A DNA stretch of 64,000 nucleotides from Thiorhodovibrio winogradskyi (GCF_036208045.1 NZ_CP121472.1:496001-560000); one strand, 5' to 3'; counted from the first letter of the stretch, positions 50,807 to 61,051 are shown. Translations and numbers: made by a program. The notes: generated by a model not told the origin, from the letters alone.

Positions 50807-52675
50807 CTAGCCTGGTTGGTCTGGTGCCTGGGCTGGTGATTGGGGTGGCTCGATTTCGCGGATGACCACTCGGTTGCGCCCGGTCCGCTTGGCCTGGTAA
50901 AGCGCGCTGTCGACGCGGGCGAGCAGGGAGTCGGAATCGTCGCCTGGTTGCATCAGGGTCGCGCCAATGCTGACGGTGACGGTGATCGCTTTGTTGCCGA
51001 AAGTGACAGGCGTGGCTTCGATCCGTTGGCGAATGCGAGTGGCGGTCTGTAAGGCACCCTCTAGGTCTGCCTCCAACAGGAGTGCGGCGAATTCCTCGCC
51101 GCCCAGGCGCGCGAGCAGATCGCCCTGGCGCAGGCAGCCGCTGGCCTGCTCGGCAAAGCCGCGCAGCACGGCATCCCCGGCGGCATGGCCATGGTTGTCA
51201 TTGATCTCCTTGAAGTGGTCGAGGTCAAAGCTCAGCAGCGCAAAGCCTGCGCCATGACGCTCATAGCGAGCAATGGCATCGCTCAAACGGTCAAGAAACA
51301 GCCGGCGGTTGGCGACCTCGGTCAGACCGTCAAAGAAGGCGTAGCGTTGCAGCAGATCGCGCTGGCGGTAGCGCTCGTCGATGTCCATGTCGATGCCGCG
51401 AAAGCCGATGATTTGTCCCTGATCGTCGTGGAGGGGGATGCCGCTGGAGGTCACCCACAAGGCCCGCCCGTGATTGTCGAGCAGTTGATTCTCAAAGCCC
51501 GCGATCGAGCGTCCCTCGCGGATAAAGGTCAGACCGAGCCGGCGCATGCGTTCCTGGTTGGCCGCGGGCATGATGTCCCAGAAGGGGCGGCCGATGAGCT
51601 GCTCTGGCCGGTAACCCAGCACGGTTTCAACCGACTCCGACACGTCGGTATAGGAGCCATCAAGGTCGACATCCCAGGCAATACTGCGGCTTTGGCGCGC
51701 CAGCTCGGCATAGCGCTGCTCGGATTTCTCGGCGCGATCGCGGGCTTGCCGGAGCGCTGTGTTGATTTGTTCCAGGGCTTTGGCCTGGCGGCGCATCACC
51801 GCCTGGCGCCAGATGAAGAAGCCCGCGATCAGACCGAACGCCAGCACAATCGCCAGGGCGGCTTTCAACCAGCGCAGGTCCGCGGGTGCCTCTATCCAGG
51901 CGGCGAGCCAGCGGTTCTCGATCTCGCGATGGTCTTCCTCCGTCAGGGAATCGACCATGGTCTCGAAAAATGGCAGCCAGTCGGGACGATCATTGCGCAC
52001 GGCGATGGCCAGTTCCCAATTCTCGGTAAAACGCCCGGCGATTTTCAGCTCGTGCAGCTTGGCCGCGCGGATGGCGGTGGCGACAGTGGCTAGGGAATCG
52101 AGCATGCCATAGGCCTCGCCGCGGCGAACCTTTTCCAGCCCCTCGGCGACATTGCTGACTTCGATGAAGCCAATGCTCGGATAACGTGTCCGGACCAGCT
52201 CGGTGTAGGCATAGCCAGAGACCGCGGCCAGAGTCTTGTCGGCAACCGCCTCCAGACTGTCGACCGCCGGAATTTCGCTGCGTGTGACCAGCACAAAGGG
52301 ATAGCTGACATAAGGCGTGGTAAATAGCCAGTGCTGAGTGCGCTCCGGTGTTTTCATCGCTAGGGTCAACAGATCGCATTCCCGCGCCTTGGCCTTGTCG
52401 AGCGACTCCTGCCAGGACTTGGTCACCACCAGCTCGGTCGCGAGTCCGGCGCGTTCGCTCATGCGCTGCCAGTAGTCAGCGGACATGCCGCGAAAGCGGT
52501 CTTGGTCATCGAGATACTCGAAGGGGGCCCAGTCCGGATCGATGCACAGACGCACGGGCCTTTCGGCATCGGGGGCCGGGTTGGCGCTCAGGGTCGCGAC
52601 GGCGAAGAGCAAGGTGGCGGCGAAGCGGCTTGCGCGCGTGGCAGTCCGGGAGTGTGAGGCTGGAGCTGGCTTCAT
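50807..52675 (-). CDS. Membrane sensor diguanylate cyclase (SBP_bac_3-PAS-GGDEF)
   Basis: A 622-residue protein. A signal peptide (about 1-33) leads into a periplasmic amino-acid-binding-type sensor (about 38-265, RLCIDPDWAPFEYLDDQDRF). A membrane helix (LAIVLAFGLIAGFFIW) and coiled segment follow, then a PAS domain (about 325-445, TDVSESVETVLGYRPEQLIG) and a GGDEF domain with active site RLGGEEFAAL. The inhibitory I-site RQGD lies five residues before it. It should make c-di-GMP in response to a periplasmic ligand. Its 3' end was duplicated to 49600-49752. Confidence 0.92.
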   Translation of the reverse strand: MKPAPASHSRTATRASRFAATLLFAVATLSANPAPDAERPVRLCIDPDWAPFEYLDDQDRFRGMSADYWQRMSERAGLATELVVTKSWQESLDKAKARECDLLTLAMKTPERTQHWLFTTPYVSYPFVLVTRSEIPAVDSLEAVADKTLAAVSGYAYTELVRTRYPSIGFIEVSNVAEGLEKVRRGEAYGMLDSLATVATAIRAAKLHELKIAGRFTENWELAIAVRNDRPDWLPFFETMVDSLTEEDHREIENRWLAAWIEAPADLRWLKAALAIVLAFGLIAGFFIWRQAVMRRQAKALEQINTALRQARDRAEKSEQRYAELARQSRSIAWDVDLDGSYTDVSESVETVLGYRPEQLIGRPFWDIMPAANQERMRRLGLTFIREGRSIAGFENQLLDNHGRALWVTSSGIPLHDDQGQIIGFRGIDMDIDERYRQRDLLQRYAFFDGLTEVANRRLFLDRLSDAIARYERHGAGFALLSFDLDHFKEINDNHGHAAGDAVLRGFAEQASGCLRQGDLLARLGGEEFAALLLEADLEGALQTATRIRQRIEATPVTFGNKAITVTVSIGATLMQPGDDSDSLLARVDSALYQAKRTGRNRVVIREIEPPQSPAQAPDQPG

Positions 52676-52806
52676 CGGATACTTAATAGGTGCTCATCTG
52701 GAGCGCGTGCGGGTCGTGGGTATGATCCGGCCAGAAAGCGTACCAGAATCGTCGGGTTTTTGGGCCTGCTCGCCTCATCTGCGCTGTGCGGCCGGGGAGT
52801 GAAGGG

Positions 52807-53955
52807 CTAGGCCGCCTGGGTGTTTGATGCCTGCCCGGCGGTCAGTGTGACCGCCTGCCCGAGCTGCTCCATGGGCGTGTGGAAATGCGGCGAGAAACGA
52901 ATGCCGCCCCCGCGCGCGGCGCACAGCAGGTTGTTCGCCATCAGGGCGCGCCATAGCCCCTGGTGATCCGCGACGCCCGGAACGCGAAAAGTCAGGATGC
53001 CGGCGCGTTGCTCGGGCGCGCGCGGGGACAGCAGTTCGAAGCCCTGGGCATCGATTAGCTCGATCAGATGGTCGATGCGCTCTTGGATGCCTTGTTCGAT
53101 GCGCTCCAGTCCGATGTCTTCGAGCAGTGACAGGCTGGCCTCGAAGGCGTGAATGCCGAGCATATTGGGGCTGCCGCATTCAAAGCGGCGCGCGGAGCTG
53201 GCCGCTTGCCAGTCGTCGCGGTCGAAGTCGCCCATCTGCTCCACCATGTGCCAGCCGAACTGCCGCAGCCTGAGCCTGGGGCGCAATTCCGGGCGGCAGT
53301 AAAAGAGCGCGATGCCCTCGGGGCCGAGCATCCATTTATGCGCGTCGGCGACAACGAAGTCGGCCGGCGTGCGCTCGAGGTCGAAGGGCAGGGCGCCCAG
53401 ACCCTGAATGGCGTCGACGCACAGCAGGATGCCGCGTTCGCGACAGGCGCGACCGAGGTGCTCGAGGTTTAGCCGTCGGCCACGCGCATATTGCACCCAA
53501 CTCAATGCCAAAAGCCGTGTGCTGTTGTCACAGAGCGCGAGCAGGTCATCCTCGGGCGCCTGGGAGCCGGCGAGCTTGAGCGCGCGCCATTCCACCCCTC
53601 GGTCGGCCAGGGACTGCCAGACGATGCGGTTGGAGGGGAATTCCTCGGCGATGCCGACAACAGAGTCCCCCGGCTGCCAGTCGATTCCATAAGCGATGAC
53701 CGACAGGGCTTCCGAAGTGCTTTTGGCCAGGGCGATGTCATCGGCTGACGGCGCCTTGATCAGCCGCGCCAGGCGCTCGCGCAGGCGCTGCTCGGTGGCT
53801 TGCCACTGTGGATAGTGGCTAGAGCCCAGGGTGGCGTTTTCCTCGGCAAAGCGACGCACGGCCTCAGTGGTGCGCCTGGGCCAGGGGCCGACGGCGGCGT
53901 GGTTGAGGTGCAGCAGGCCAGGGGAGAGGTTGAATTCCGCCAGTGATTCGTTCAT
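52807..53955 (-). CDS. PLP-dependent class V aminotransferase-fold enzyme
   Basis: A 382-residue protein with the fold of cysteine desulfurases/kynureninases: LLHLNHAAVGPWPRRT at the start, ILLCVDAIQGLGALPFDL, and the PLP lysine in VVADAHKWMLGPEGIAL. There is no active-site Cys loop typical of IscS. The late region RAARGGG-like (LLCAARGGGIRFSPHFH) fits isopenicillin-epimerase-like members. The substrate cannot be told. ATG 53955 is chosen over a TTG at 53967. It is divergent from the giant membrane-protein gene at 54156. Confidence 0.87.
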   Translation of the reverse strand: MNESLAEFNLSPGLLHLNHAAVGPWPRRTTEAVRRFAEENATLGSSHYPQWQATEQRLRERLARLIKAPSADDIALAKSTSEALSVIAYGIDWQPGDSVVGIAEEFPSNRIVWQSLADRGVEWRALKLAGSQAPEDDLLALCDNSTRLLALSWVQYARGRRLNLEHLGRACRERGILLCVDAIQGLGALPFDLERTPADFVVADAHKWMLGPEGIALFYCRPELRPRLRLRQFGWHMVEQMGDFDRDDWQAASSARRFECGSPNMLGIHAFEASLSLLEDIGLERIEQGIQERIDHLIELIDAQGFELLSPRAPEQRAGILTFRVPGVADHQGLWRALMANNLLCAARGGGIRFSPHFHTPMEQLGQAVTLTAGQASNTQAA

Positions 53956-54155
53956 CGCGAGCCTCAAGGGGGCTGTTTGGGAAATGTTGGTCTATTATGC
54001 CGGCCTTCGCGGTCGGATGGCTGATCGGCCTGCCCCCGGGTGGCAAGCGCGGGGGATTCGGGCGGTATTGGCCGTTGAAGCTGGGTGCTGCCCAGTATAG
54101 TCTCGCACTTTGTCCCTGGTCGTGGACCTGGCAACGAATCAAAGAGGGCGCTCGC

Positions 54156-57100
54156 ATGAGCAAGCATGATGGTCGCCGTGAGTGGAGTACCTGGCCGAGG
54201 CTGCTGCTGCTTGGGTGGTTGGTGTCGACGCTGCAAGTGGTTCCAGCGCTTGCGGCCGAGCAGCAGGATGGCCTTGCCATCCCCCCGGCACTCACCCCTT
54301 GGGCGCCCTGGGTGCTGCGCGATGCCGAGTGGCGTGACTGTCCCCTGGCGCCGGCATCTTCCGCTAAATCGGCGCTAGGAAGCCAGGGGCGACTGTGTCT
54401 CTGGCCGGGTACTTTGCGGCTGGAGGCGGATGCCGAGGGTGGGCGTTTCACCCAGGATTGGCGGCTCTATGCCCCCGGTTGGGTGCCACTGCCAGGCGAT
54501 GAGCAAGCCTGGCCGCAGCAAGTGCGGGTCAATGGTGAGCCGCGTCCGGTGCTGGCGCGCGAGGGACGCCCCGCTGTGTTTCTGCCGCCCGGTGACTATG
54601 CGCTCGCCGGGACTTTCCTCTGGTCGCGGTTGCCCGACGGGCTGCAGTTGCCGGAGGTTCGCGCGCAGGTGCGGCTGCGCTCTGGGCTGGTGGACACCGC
54701 CGCGCCGCGCATCGATGCCGCCGGGCGGCTGTGGCTGGGCGCGGCGCCTGATGTCGCCAAGGATGTGGTGACCGATGCCACGCCCGACGAGGGGAGTGGA
54801 CCGGCGGACAGCGCCGCCACGCGCGCCGACACCCTGGCGCTGGATGTGACCCGCCTGCTGGCCGATGGCGTGCCGGTGCGCCTGACCACCCGGCTGGATT
54901 TGGAGGTATCGGGCCGACCGCGCGAGTTGCGGCTGGACGGCGTCGTGCTGCCAGGTGCCTTGCCGCTGCGCGTCGACAGCCCGCTGCCGGCGCATCTTGA
55001 CCGGCGCGGACGGCTGCAATTGCAGCTGCGACCGGGGCGTTGGGTGGTGCAGGTCGAGGCGAGGTATCCGGGACAACCGACGCGGTTCGACTTGCCTGTT
55101 GCCGAGGCGCCCTGGCCTGAACGCGAAGTCTGGGCGTTTCGCGCAGATTCGCCGCTGCGTCAGGTCGAGGTCGGCGGTGTGCCGGCGGTGGATGCGCGCC
55201 AGACGCGCCTGCCCGCCGACTGGCAGAGCCTACCCGCTTATGGCTTGGAGGCTGGAGATGCGCTGGTCCTGCAACCCCTGCCAGCGGTGCGCGCCGGGCG
55301 CGAGCGGCTGCGCCTGCGGCGCGATCTGTGGCTGGATTTCAGTGGTCGCGGCTACAGTGTGCGCGACCGCATCGAGGGTGAACTGGCCGGCCTGAGTCGT
55401 TTGGATGCCCGGGCGCCGCTGCGCTTGGGGCAAGTGCGCGTGGATGACGCGCCGCGTCTGATCACCCGGCTGCCGGGCACGGACGAGGCCGCGGGACCGG
55501 AGAAGCTTGAGGGAGACTCCGATGGCCACGCCGAAACAGACGATCGAGCAAGCCCGGAAGCAACCAGCCAGGCGCCCACTGGCATCGAAGTGCGCGGCGA
55601 GCGCCTGTCCCTGGTGGCCGATGGTCGGCTGGAGGCGTTGCGCACGCGCTTGCCCGCATCCGGTTGGACGGTGCCTTTCGAGCGCATTCAGACCAGTCTT
55701 TATCTGCCCCCGGGTTGGGATCTGCTCGCGGTCACTGGCGTCGATAATCTGCCCCAGACCTGGCTGGCGCGTTGGTCGCTGCTGGACTTGTTTTTGGTGC
55801 TCATTGCCGCGCTCGCCTGCGCTCGCCTGTGGGGCTGGCGCTGGGGACTGCTGGCGCTGGTCACCCTGACACTGATCTGGCAGGAAGCGGAGGCGCCGCG
55901 CGCGGTCTGGCTGCATCTGCTGGGCGCCGCCGCGCTGCTGCGGGTCTTGCCCTTGGATGCGGAGCAGCAGGCCCCGCGGCGTGCACGCGCCTTGGTGCAA
56001 TGGTACTTCCGCGCCTCTCTGCTGGTGCTGGTCCTGATCGCGCTGCCCTTTTTGCTGCAGCAGATGCGCGACGGGCTTTATCCGCAATTGAGCATTGAGC
56101 CGGGCAGCCGGCTGGGCGCGGGCGCGGTTGTGGCGAATCAGGTCATGGACGAAAGGGCGGAGCTGGCGCCCGCTCAATCGGCGCTCCCCCTGCCAGAGGC
56201 CGAGGGTTATCTCAGTCGCTATGCGGATTCGTCCGCAAAGGCCAAATCCGCCGCGCCGGCATGGAACGCGCCACCCCCTGGCGCGGTCTTGCAAACCGGC
56301 GCCGGCGTGCCGGACTGGACCTGGAACGCCTTCCGGCTGGAATGCAAGGGTCCGGTGGCGCCCGATCATCAAATTCGTCTATGGCTGCGCCCGCCGCTGG
56401 TCGGGCTGCTGCTGGCCTGTCTGCAGTTGCTGCTATTGCCCCTGCTGGCACTGCGCCTGGCTGGTGGCTGGCCGGCGGTGGTCGATGCCGGACGGACTTG
56501 GCGTCAAGGGCTGCATCCGGGCCAGCCATCCCCGGGCCAATCATCCCCGAGTCGGTCCTCGCGGCAGCACGGATCCGCTTTGGGCGTTGTGGGCTTGATC
56601 GCCGTGCTTGGCCTCTCCGCCTGGCTGTTGCCCTCTCCAGTGCGGGCGGTGAGCGCGCCCGAGCCCGCGCCGGCCAAGGCGACGCAGCCAGCCCAATCGC
56701 AAGCCACCCCTCTCCCTGCGGTGCCCGCGTCCATTCCGCTGGCCGAGATGTCGCAAGCCGCCGTGAGCTTTCCGCCCCAGAACCTGCTCGACGCCCTGCG
56801 CGAGCATCTGCTCGCGGCGCCTGAGTGCTGGCCGGACTGCATGAGCCTGACTCGCCTGCATGTGCGGCTCAGCGACGGCCAATTGCGCCTGCGCCTGGAG
56901 GTCGCGGCTGGCGCCGCCGGGGCGCTGCCGCTGCCTGGCGGTGAGTCCACCTGGTCACCGCGGCAGCTGATGCTCGATGGTGTCGAGCTGCGGCAGGCGC
57001 GCCGCACCAAGGAGGGTCACCTGCTGGTGCCGGTGCCCGAGGGCGATCATCAACTGGACTTGTCCGGGCCGCTTCCCGCCACCGGGCGCATCGAACTGCC

Positions 57101-58820
57101 GCTGCCGCTGGCCCCGCGCCTGGTTACCACCGAGCTTGACCCGAATTGGCGACTCGAGGGTCGGCGTGCCAACGGTCAGGTCGGCTCGCAACTGCGGCTG
57201 GTGTCTGTGCCGGACACCAGCGCTGGTGTGGATGCTGACACGGATGCTGGCGCGGAAGTTGGCGCCGAGCCTGGCGTTAACGCGGGTGCGGATGCTGGAG
57301 TGAAACCGGACTTGGCCACCGAGGCTCCCGCGCCCTCGGCCTCTAGCGCACCCGCGCTGACCCCGCTGCTGCGCCTTGAACGCAGCCTGCATTTGGGACT
57401 CACCTGGGAACTGCGCTCGCGCGTGCAACGCCTGTCGCCGGCCGAGACCTCAATCAGCCTGTGGCTGCCCCTGTTGCCAGGGGAGGCCGTGACTAGCGCC
57501 GAGGCGCAGGTGGTGGATGATCGCTTGCTGCTATCCCTGGCACCCGGTCAGCGCCAGATGGAATGGGCGTCCCGACTGGCGCCCGCGGACATCCTGGCAT
57601 TGCAGGCCAGCGGTGACCCGCGACTGGTCGAGACCTGGTGTCTGGGTGTCAGCCCTTTCTGGCATCTGGAGACCACCGGCATCGCTCCGGTTGGCCGCTG
57701 CGACCTGGGCGGCACGGCGGCGGGCGCGGCGGCTCCCGCCAGACTGTGGCGGCCCTGGCCCGGCGAGATACTGGCGCTGAATCTGGTCCGACCACTGGCA
57801 GTGGCTGGCCCGACACTGACGCTGGATCAGACGCGCTATCGGCTCGAGCCCGGACGGCGCGCGAGCGAAGCGCGGCTGAATCTAACAGTCCGCAGCAGCC
57901 AGGGCGGGCAGCACCAGATTCTGTTGCCAGACGGCGCCGAGCGGCTGGACGTGCGCATCAATGGCCAGGCACGCGGGCTGGCGCTCAAGGATCGACAGCT
58001 CGACTTGCCGCTGGTCCCCGGGGTGCAGCAGGTGGAGCTTGGATGGCATCAGCCGACCGGGCTCGCTCTGGGCTATCGCCCAGCATCGGTGGATCTGGGC
58101 CTTGGCAGTGTCAATGCCATCACCGAAGTTTCGCTCGGCGCCGACCGCTGGGTGCTCTGGACCCAGGGCGCCGGTGTCGGGCCGGCGGTGCTCTTCTGGA
58201 GCGTGCTCGCCGTACTGGCGCTGCTTGCCTGGGGGCTGGCGCGCTGGCGCCTCACACCCCTGCGCTGGCACGACTGGCTGCTGCTCGGTATCGGCCTCAG
58301 TCAGGCGGACATCTGGGTCAGCCTGCTGGTGGCCGGCTGGCTGCTGGCGCTTGGTTGGCGGCAGCGACTAGAACCCCAGCGACTGGAGACCATGCCAGCC
58401 TGGCGTTTCGATTTGGCGCAGATCGCCCTGGTCGGCTGGACCCTGCTGGCGTTACTGGGACTCCTGGCCGCCATCCAGCAGGGACTGCTCGGGTCACCGC
58501 GCATGCAGATTGCCGGCAATGGCTCCAACGCCGAGTTGCTGCGCTGGTACCTGGACCGTAGCGGCCCGGAACTGGGCGAGGTGCTGGTGGTCTCGGTGCC
58601 CATGCTGGCCTACCGGCTGCTGATGCTGGCCTGGGCACTGTGGCTGGCGCTGCGTTTGCTCGCCTGGCTGCGCTGGGGCTGGCAGGCGGTGTCCCAGCCG
58701 TTGCTGTGGCGGACGCTACCGCCGATCGGCGCGAGCGGCAAAACCCGGGCGCCAACCAAGTCCGAGCGCCATGGCGACAACCGTGTTGGGGCGGATGAGT
58801 CTCTCAGCTTGGATATTTGA
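54156..58820 (+). CDS. Very large membrane protein with two periplasmic domains
   Basis: A 1554-residue protein. A signal peptide (RLLLLGWLVSTLQVVPALA) starts at ATG 54156, which has AGAGGG seven bases upstream; the longer frame to 53943 has neither. A beta-rich periplasmic domain (about 35-530) is followed by a membrane cluster (about 545-640), a second region with helices near 745-775 and 815-835, another long beta-rich domain (about 850-1340), and a terminal set of helices (about 1350-1530). The two halves look like a repeated periplasm-then-membrane plan. There is a Pro/Ala- and Asp/Ala-rich linker near 1030. I do not recognise the family. An envelope structural or assembly role is a guess. 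Confidence 0.75.
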   Translation: MSKHDGRREWSTWPRLLLLGWLVSTLQVVPALAAEQQDGLAIPPALTPWAPWVLRDAEWRDCPLAPASSAKSALGSQGRLCLWPGTLRLEADAEGGRFTQDWRLYAPGWVPLPGDEQAWPQQVRVNGEPRPVLAREGRPAVFLPPGDYALAGTFLWSRLPDGLQLPEVRAQVRLRSGLVDTAAPRIDAAGRLWLGAAPDVAKDVVTDATPDEGSGPADSAATRADTLALDVTRLLADGVPVRLTTRLDLEVSGRPRELRLDGVVLPGALPLRVDSPLPAHLDRRGRLQLQLRPGRWVVQVEARYPGQPTRFDLPVAEAPWPEREVWAFRADSPLRQVEVGGVPAVDARQTRLPADWQSLPAYGLEAGDALVLQPLPAVRAGRERLRLRRDLWLDFSGRGYSVRDRIEGELAGLSRLDARAPLRLGQVRVDDAPRLITRLPGTDEAAGPEKLEGDSDGHAETDDRASPEATSQAPTGIEVRGERLSLVADGRLEALRTRLPASGWTVPFERIQTSLYLPPGWDLLAVTGVDNLPQTWLARWSLLDLFLVLIAALACARLWGWRWGLLALVTLTLIWQEAEAPRAVWLHLLGAAALLRVLPLDAEQQAPRRARALVQWYFRASLLVLVLIALPFLLQQMRDGLYPQLSIEPGSRLGAGAVVANQVMDERAELAPAQSALPLPEAEGYLSRYADSSAKAKSAAPAWNAPPPGAVLQTGAGVPDWTWNAFRLECKGPVAPDHQIRLWLRPPLVGLLLACLQLLLLPLLALRLAGGWPAVVDAGRTWRQGLHPGQPSPGQSSPSRSSRQHGSALGVVGLIAVLGLSAWLLPSPVRAVSAPEPAPAKATQPAQSQATPLPAVPASIPLAEMSQAAVSFPPQNLLDALREHLLAAPECWPDCMSLTRLHVRLSDGQLRLRLEVAAGAAGALPLPGGESTWSPRQLMLDGVELRQARRTKEGHLLVPVPEGDHQLDLSGPLPATGRIELPLPLAPRLVTTELDPNWRLEGRRANGQVGSQLRLVSVPDTSAGVDADTDAGAEVGAEPGVNAGADAGVKPDLATEAPAPSASSAPALTPLLRLERSLHLGLTWELRSRVQRLSPAETSISLWLPLLPGEAVTSAEAQVVDDRLLLSLAPGQRQMEWASRLAPADILALQASGDPRLVETWCLGVSPFWHLETTGIAPVGRCDLGGTAAGAAAPARLWRPWPGEILALNLVRPLAVAGPTLTLDQTRYRLEPGRRASEARLNLTVRSSQGGQHQILLPDGAERLDVRINGQARGLALKDRQLDLPLVPGVQQVELGWHQPTGLALGYRPASVDLGLGSVNAITEVSLGADRWVLWTQGAGVGPAVLFWSVLAVLALLAWGLARWRLTPLRWHDWLLLGIGLSQADIWVSLLVAGWLLALGWRQRLEPQRLETMPAWRFDLAQIALVGWTLLALLGLLAAIQQGLLGSPRMQIAGNGSNAELLRWYLDRSGPELGEVLVVSVPMLAYRLLMLAWALWLALRLLAWLRWGWQAVSQPLLWRTLPPIGASGKTRAPTKSERHGDNRVGADESLSLDI

Positions 58821-58986
58821 GCAGAGTCCGCATTGGAATCAGCAATTCACAATTTCGTTTTCCAGCGCCCGGTTGTTGGCCCGGTGATACACCAGATGAA
58901 AGACCCAAATTTGGCATTGCCGCACTGGAATTGACCCGGTGGCGCAGCGCCAAGGCAGAGAGATTTCGACGAGCATAACGAGGTTG

Positions 58987-59697
58987 ATGATGACTGATAC
59001 TCCCCGTCCCGCCGTGGTGCTGCTGAGCGGCGGGCTGGACTCGGCCACGCTGCTGGCCATTGCCAAGGATCAGGGCTTCGCGCCCCATGCGCTGTCCTTT
59101 CGCTACGGGCAGCGGCATCTGATTGAGCTCCAGGCGGCGGCCCGGGTGGCCGAGGCGCTTGGAGCAGCGGAGCACCGCATTGTGGCGGTCGACCTGGCCA
59201 ACTTTGGCGGTTCGGCGCTGACGGCAGACATGGAGGTACCCAAGCATCGCGATGTCGGCGAGATTGGCGCCGGCATTCCAACCACCTATGTGCCGGCGCG
59301 CAACACTGTGTTTCTATCCATGGCGCTGGCCTGGGCCGAAGTGCTGGGCGCGTCCGATCTTTTCATCGGCGTCAACGCGCTGGACTATTCGGGCTATCCC
59401 GACTGCCGACCTGAATTCATCGTCGCGTTCGAGCGCATGGCCAACCTGGCCACCCGTGCTGGTGTCGAGGGACGCGAGCGCCTGCGACTGCACACCCCGC
59501 TGATTGAACTGACCAAGGCCCAGATCATTCGCAGCGGTCTGGCGCTTGGGGTGGACTATGGGCTGACCTTCAGTTGTTACGACCCAACCGCCAACGGCCA
59601 GCCCTGCGGTGGCTGCGATGCCTGCTTGCTGCGGGCCAAGGGATTTGCCGAGGCGGGGGTGGATGACCCTGTAGCAGCGAAGGTATTCGTCCACTAG
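58987..59697 (+). CDS. queC: QueC, 7-cyano-7-deazaguanine synthase
   Basis: A 236-residue ATP-dependent enzyme that converts 7-carboxy-7-deazaguanine to preQ0, the queuosine precursor. The PP-loop is in [17 protein letters not shown], and the C-terminal zinc cysteines are in [20 protein letters not shown]. Length and order fit the family. ATG 58987 with GAGG just upstream is used; the frame is open to 58939. It begins the queC-queD-queE run. I see no preQ1 riboswitch in the 165 bases upstream. Confidence 0.95.
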   Translation: MMTDTPRPAVVLLSGGLDSATLLAIAKDQGFAPHALSFRYGQRHLIELQAAARVAEALGAAEHRIVAVDLANFGGSALTADMEVPKHRDVGEIGAGIPTTYVPARNTVFLSMALAWAEVLGASDLFIGVNALDYSGYPDCRPEFIVAFERMANLATRAGVEGRERLRLHTPLIELTKAQIIRSGLALGVDYGLTFSCYDPTANGQPCGGCDACLLRAKGFAEAGVDDPVAAKVFVH

Positions 59698-59841
59698 AGG
59701 CGAGTTTCTGCTCAACGCTCCTCCAGCTGGCCCGTTGCGCGCTCGCAAGGCGAAACCGGCTGCGCTATGCGATCCTGTGCGCTTCGCCTCGCCTCGCCTG
59801 CCGTTACGTCGCAGGCACTGACTGTCAGCCGGGCCGCCACC

Positions 59842-60993
59842 ATGGATACATTGCTTTTCACCGCCGCCGAGACCTTTCATGCCGCGCGTCGACTCGCCAG
59901 CCTGCCGACGGGGCATCGCGCGACCGGGGTGCACGGGCATGGTTTTGGCGTCAAGGTCCATGCCGATCTGACCGCTCGCCGCGATGCGCGGGCGGGAACC
60001 GAAACGCGTGCCCTGGGCGATGCGCTGCGACAGGCCAGCGCGGCGCTGGATTATCAGGATCTGAACCTGCTGATCGCGGAGCCCGGCGATCTGGGTATCG
60101 CCACCTGGCTGGGCGAGCGCCTGGCCGAGTCCCTGCGCCCGGGCCGACTTGGTGCCCTGGGTTTGAGCAGCACTGCCTGGCAGGGGGTGACCAGTATTGC
60201 GGGAATGCGGCCACGCGGCTGGCGGCGCTATCGCTTCGAGGCCGCGCATCGGCTGCCGAATGTGCCTGAAGGACATCCCTGTGGGCGCATGCATGGGCAT
60301 GGCTTCGAGGTGCTGCTGCATGCCGATCTCGCGCCGGATGATGTCACGGCTCTGTCTTGTTACGACCGCCTTGATGTGGCCTGGGCGCCACTGGCGGGCC
60401 AATTGCACCATGGCTGCCTGAATGCGCTGCCGGGGCTAGAGAATCCAACCAGCGAGCTGCTGTGCCTGTGGCTGTGGCAGCGCCTTGCGCCAGAACTGGC
60501 CGGGCTGCGTCAGGTGGTGGTGCGCGAAACGCGCACGGCGGGTTGCTGTTACGACGGGCAGGGCTTTCGCATCTGGAAGGACCTGTTGTTCGAGAGCGCG
60601 CTGCGTTTTGCCGAGCTGCCCGAGGCGGACCCATGGCATGGTCTGCACGGCCACAGTTATGGACTGCGTTTGATGCTCGGCGCGCCGCTGGATGAGGTGC
60701 TGGGTTGGACGGTCGATTTCGGCGATGTCAAAGCCCTCTTTAAACCCGTGTATGCGCGGCTTGACCACCATGATCTGAGCGCCTTGCCGGGGCTGGAGCA
60801 CCCCGGAGTGGGCGAGCTGTTGCGCTGGATTGCCGGGCAGGTCGCAGGTGTGTTGCCTCAGCTTGATGGTCTGGAGCTGAACCCGACTCCGGGCCGCGGT
60901 GCTGTGTTGACTTTGTCCATGCCAGATTCCGCTCGTCTTGAGTCCAACCCGAGTGCCAGCCTGGACCTCGGTTTGGCGCTGCCATCGCTGTGA
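59842..60993 (+). CDS. queD: Triple-domain QueD/PTPS-fold 6-carboxytetrahydropterin synthase
   Basis: A 383-residue protein with three tandem PTPS/QueD folds, about three times the usual length. Domain 1 (1-115), domain 2 (about 128-245) and domain 3 (about 247-360) each keep an HGH (31-33, 151-153, 269-271). Only domain 2 has the full zinc set (H136 plus HGH), catalytic Cys147 and the pterin-anchoring Glu229; domain 1 has Arg16/Ala27 and domain 3 Leu254/Trp265 instead. The catalytic Asp-His pair is present only in domain 3 (D308-H309), while domain 2 has HH and domain 1 DY. In PTPS this triad is shared between subunits, so one composite active site is plausible. It lies between queC and queE. 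The start ATG is at 59842; no strong ribosome site is seen. Confidence 0.9.
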   Translation: MDTLLFTAAETFHAARRLASLPTGHRATGVHGHGFGVKVHADLTARRDARAGTETRALGDALRQASAALDYQDLNLLIAEPGDLGIATWLGERLAESLRPGRLGALGLSSTAWQGVTSIAGMRPRGWRRYRFEAAHRLPNVPEGHPCGRMHGHGFEVLLHADLAPDDVTALSCYDRLDVAWAPLAGQLHHGCLNALPGLENPTSELLCLWLWQRLAPELAGLRQVVVRETRTAGCCYDGQGFRIWKDLLFESALRFAELPEADPWHGLHGHSYGLRLMLGAPLDEVLGWTVDFGDVKALFKPVYARLDHHDLSALPGLEHPGVGELLRWIAGQVAGVLPQLDGLELNPTPGRGAVLTLSMPDSARLESNPSASLDLGLALPSL

Positions 60994-61051
60994 TTCAGCA
61001 CTGTGATTCAGCGCTGCGGTCAAGCAATCTGTCTAGTGATGTGTCTAGCCC

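Noticed and set aside
58821-58986. preQ1 riboswitch upstream of queC
   Set aside because: No pseudoknot-like short hairpin with A-rich tail could be found.
59314-60411. Minus-strand frame of 365 codons opposite queC/queD
   Set aside because: Both plus-strand genes are certain, and the antisense product has no family signature.
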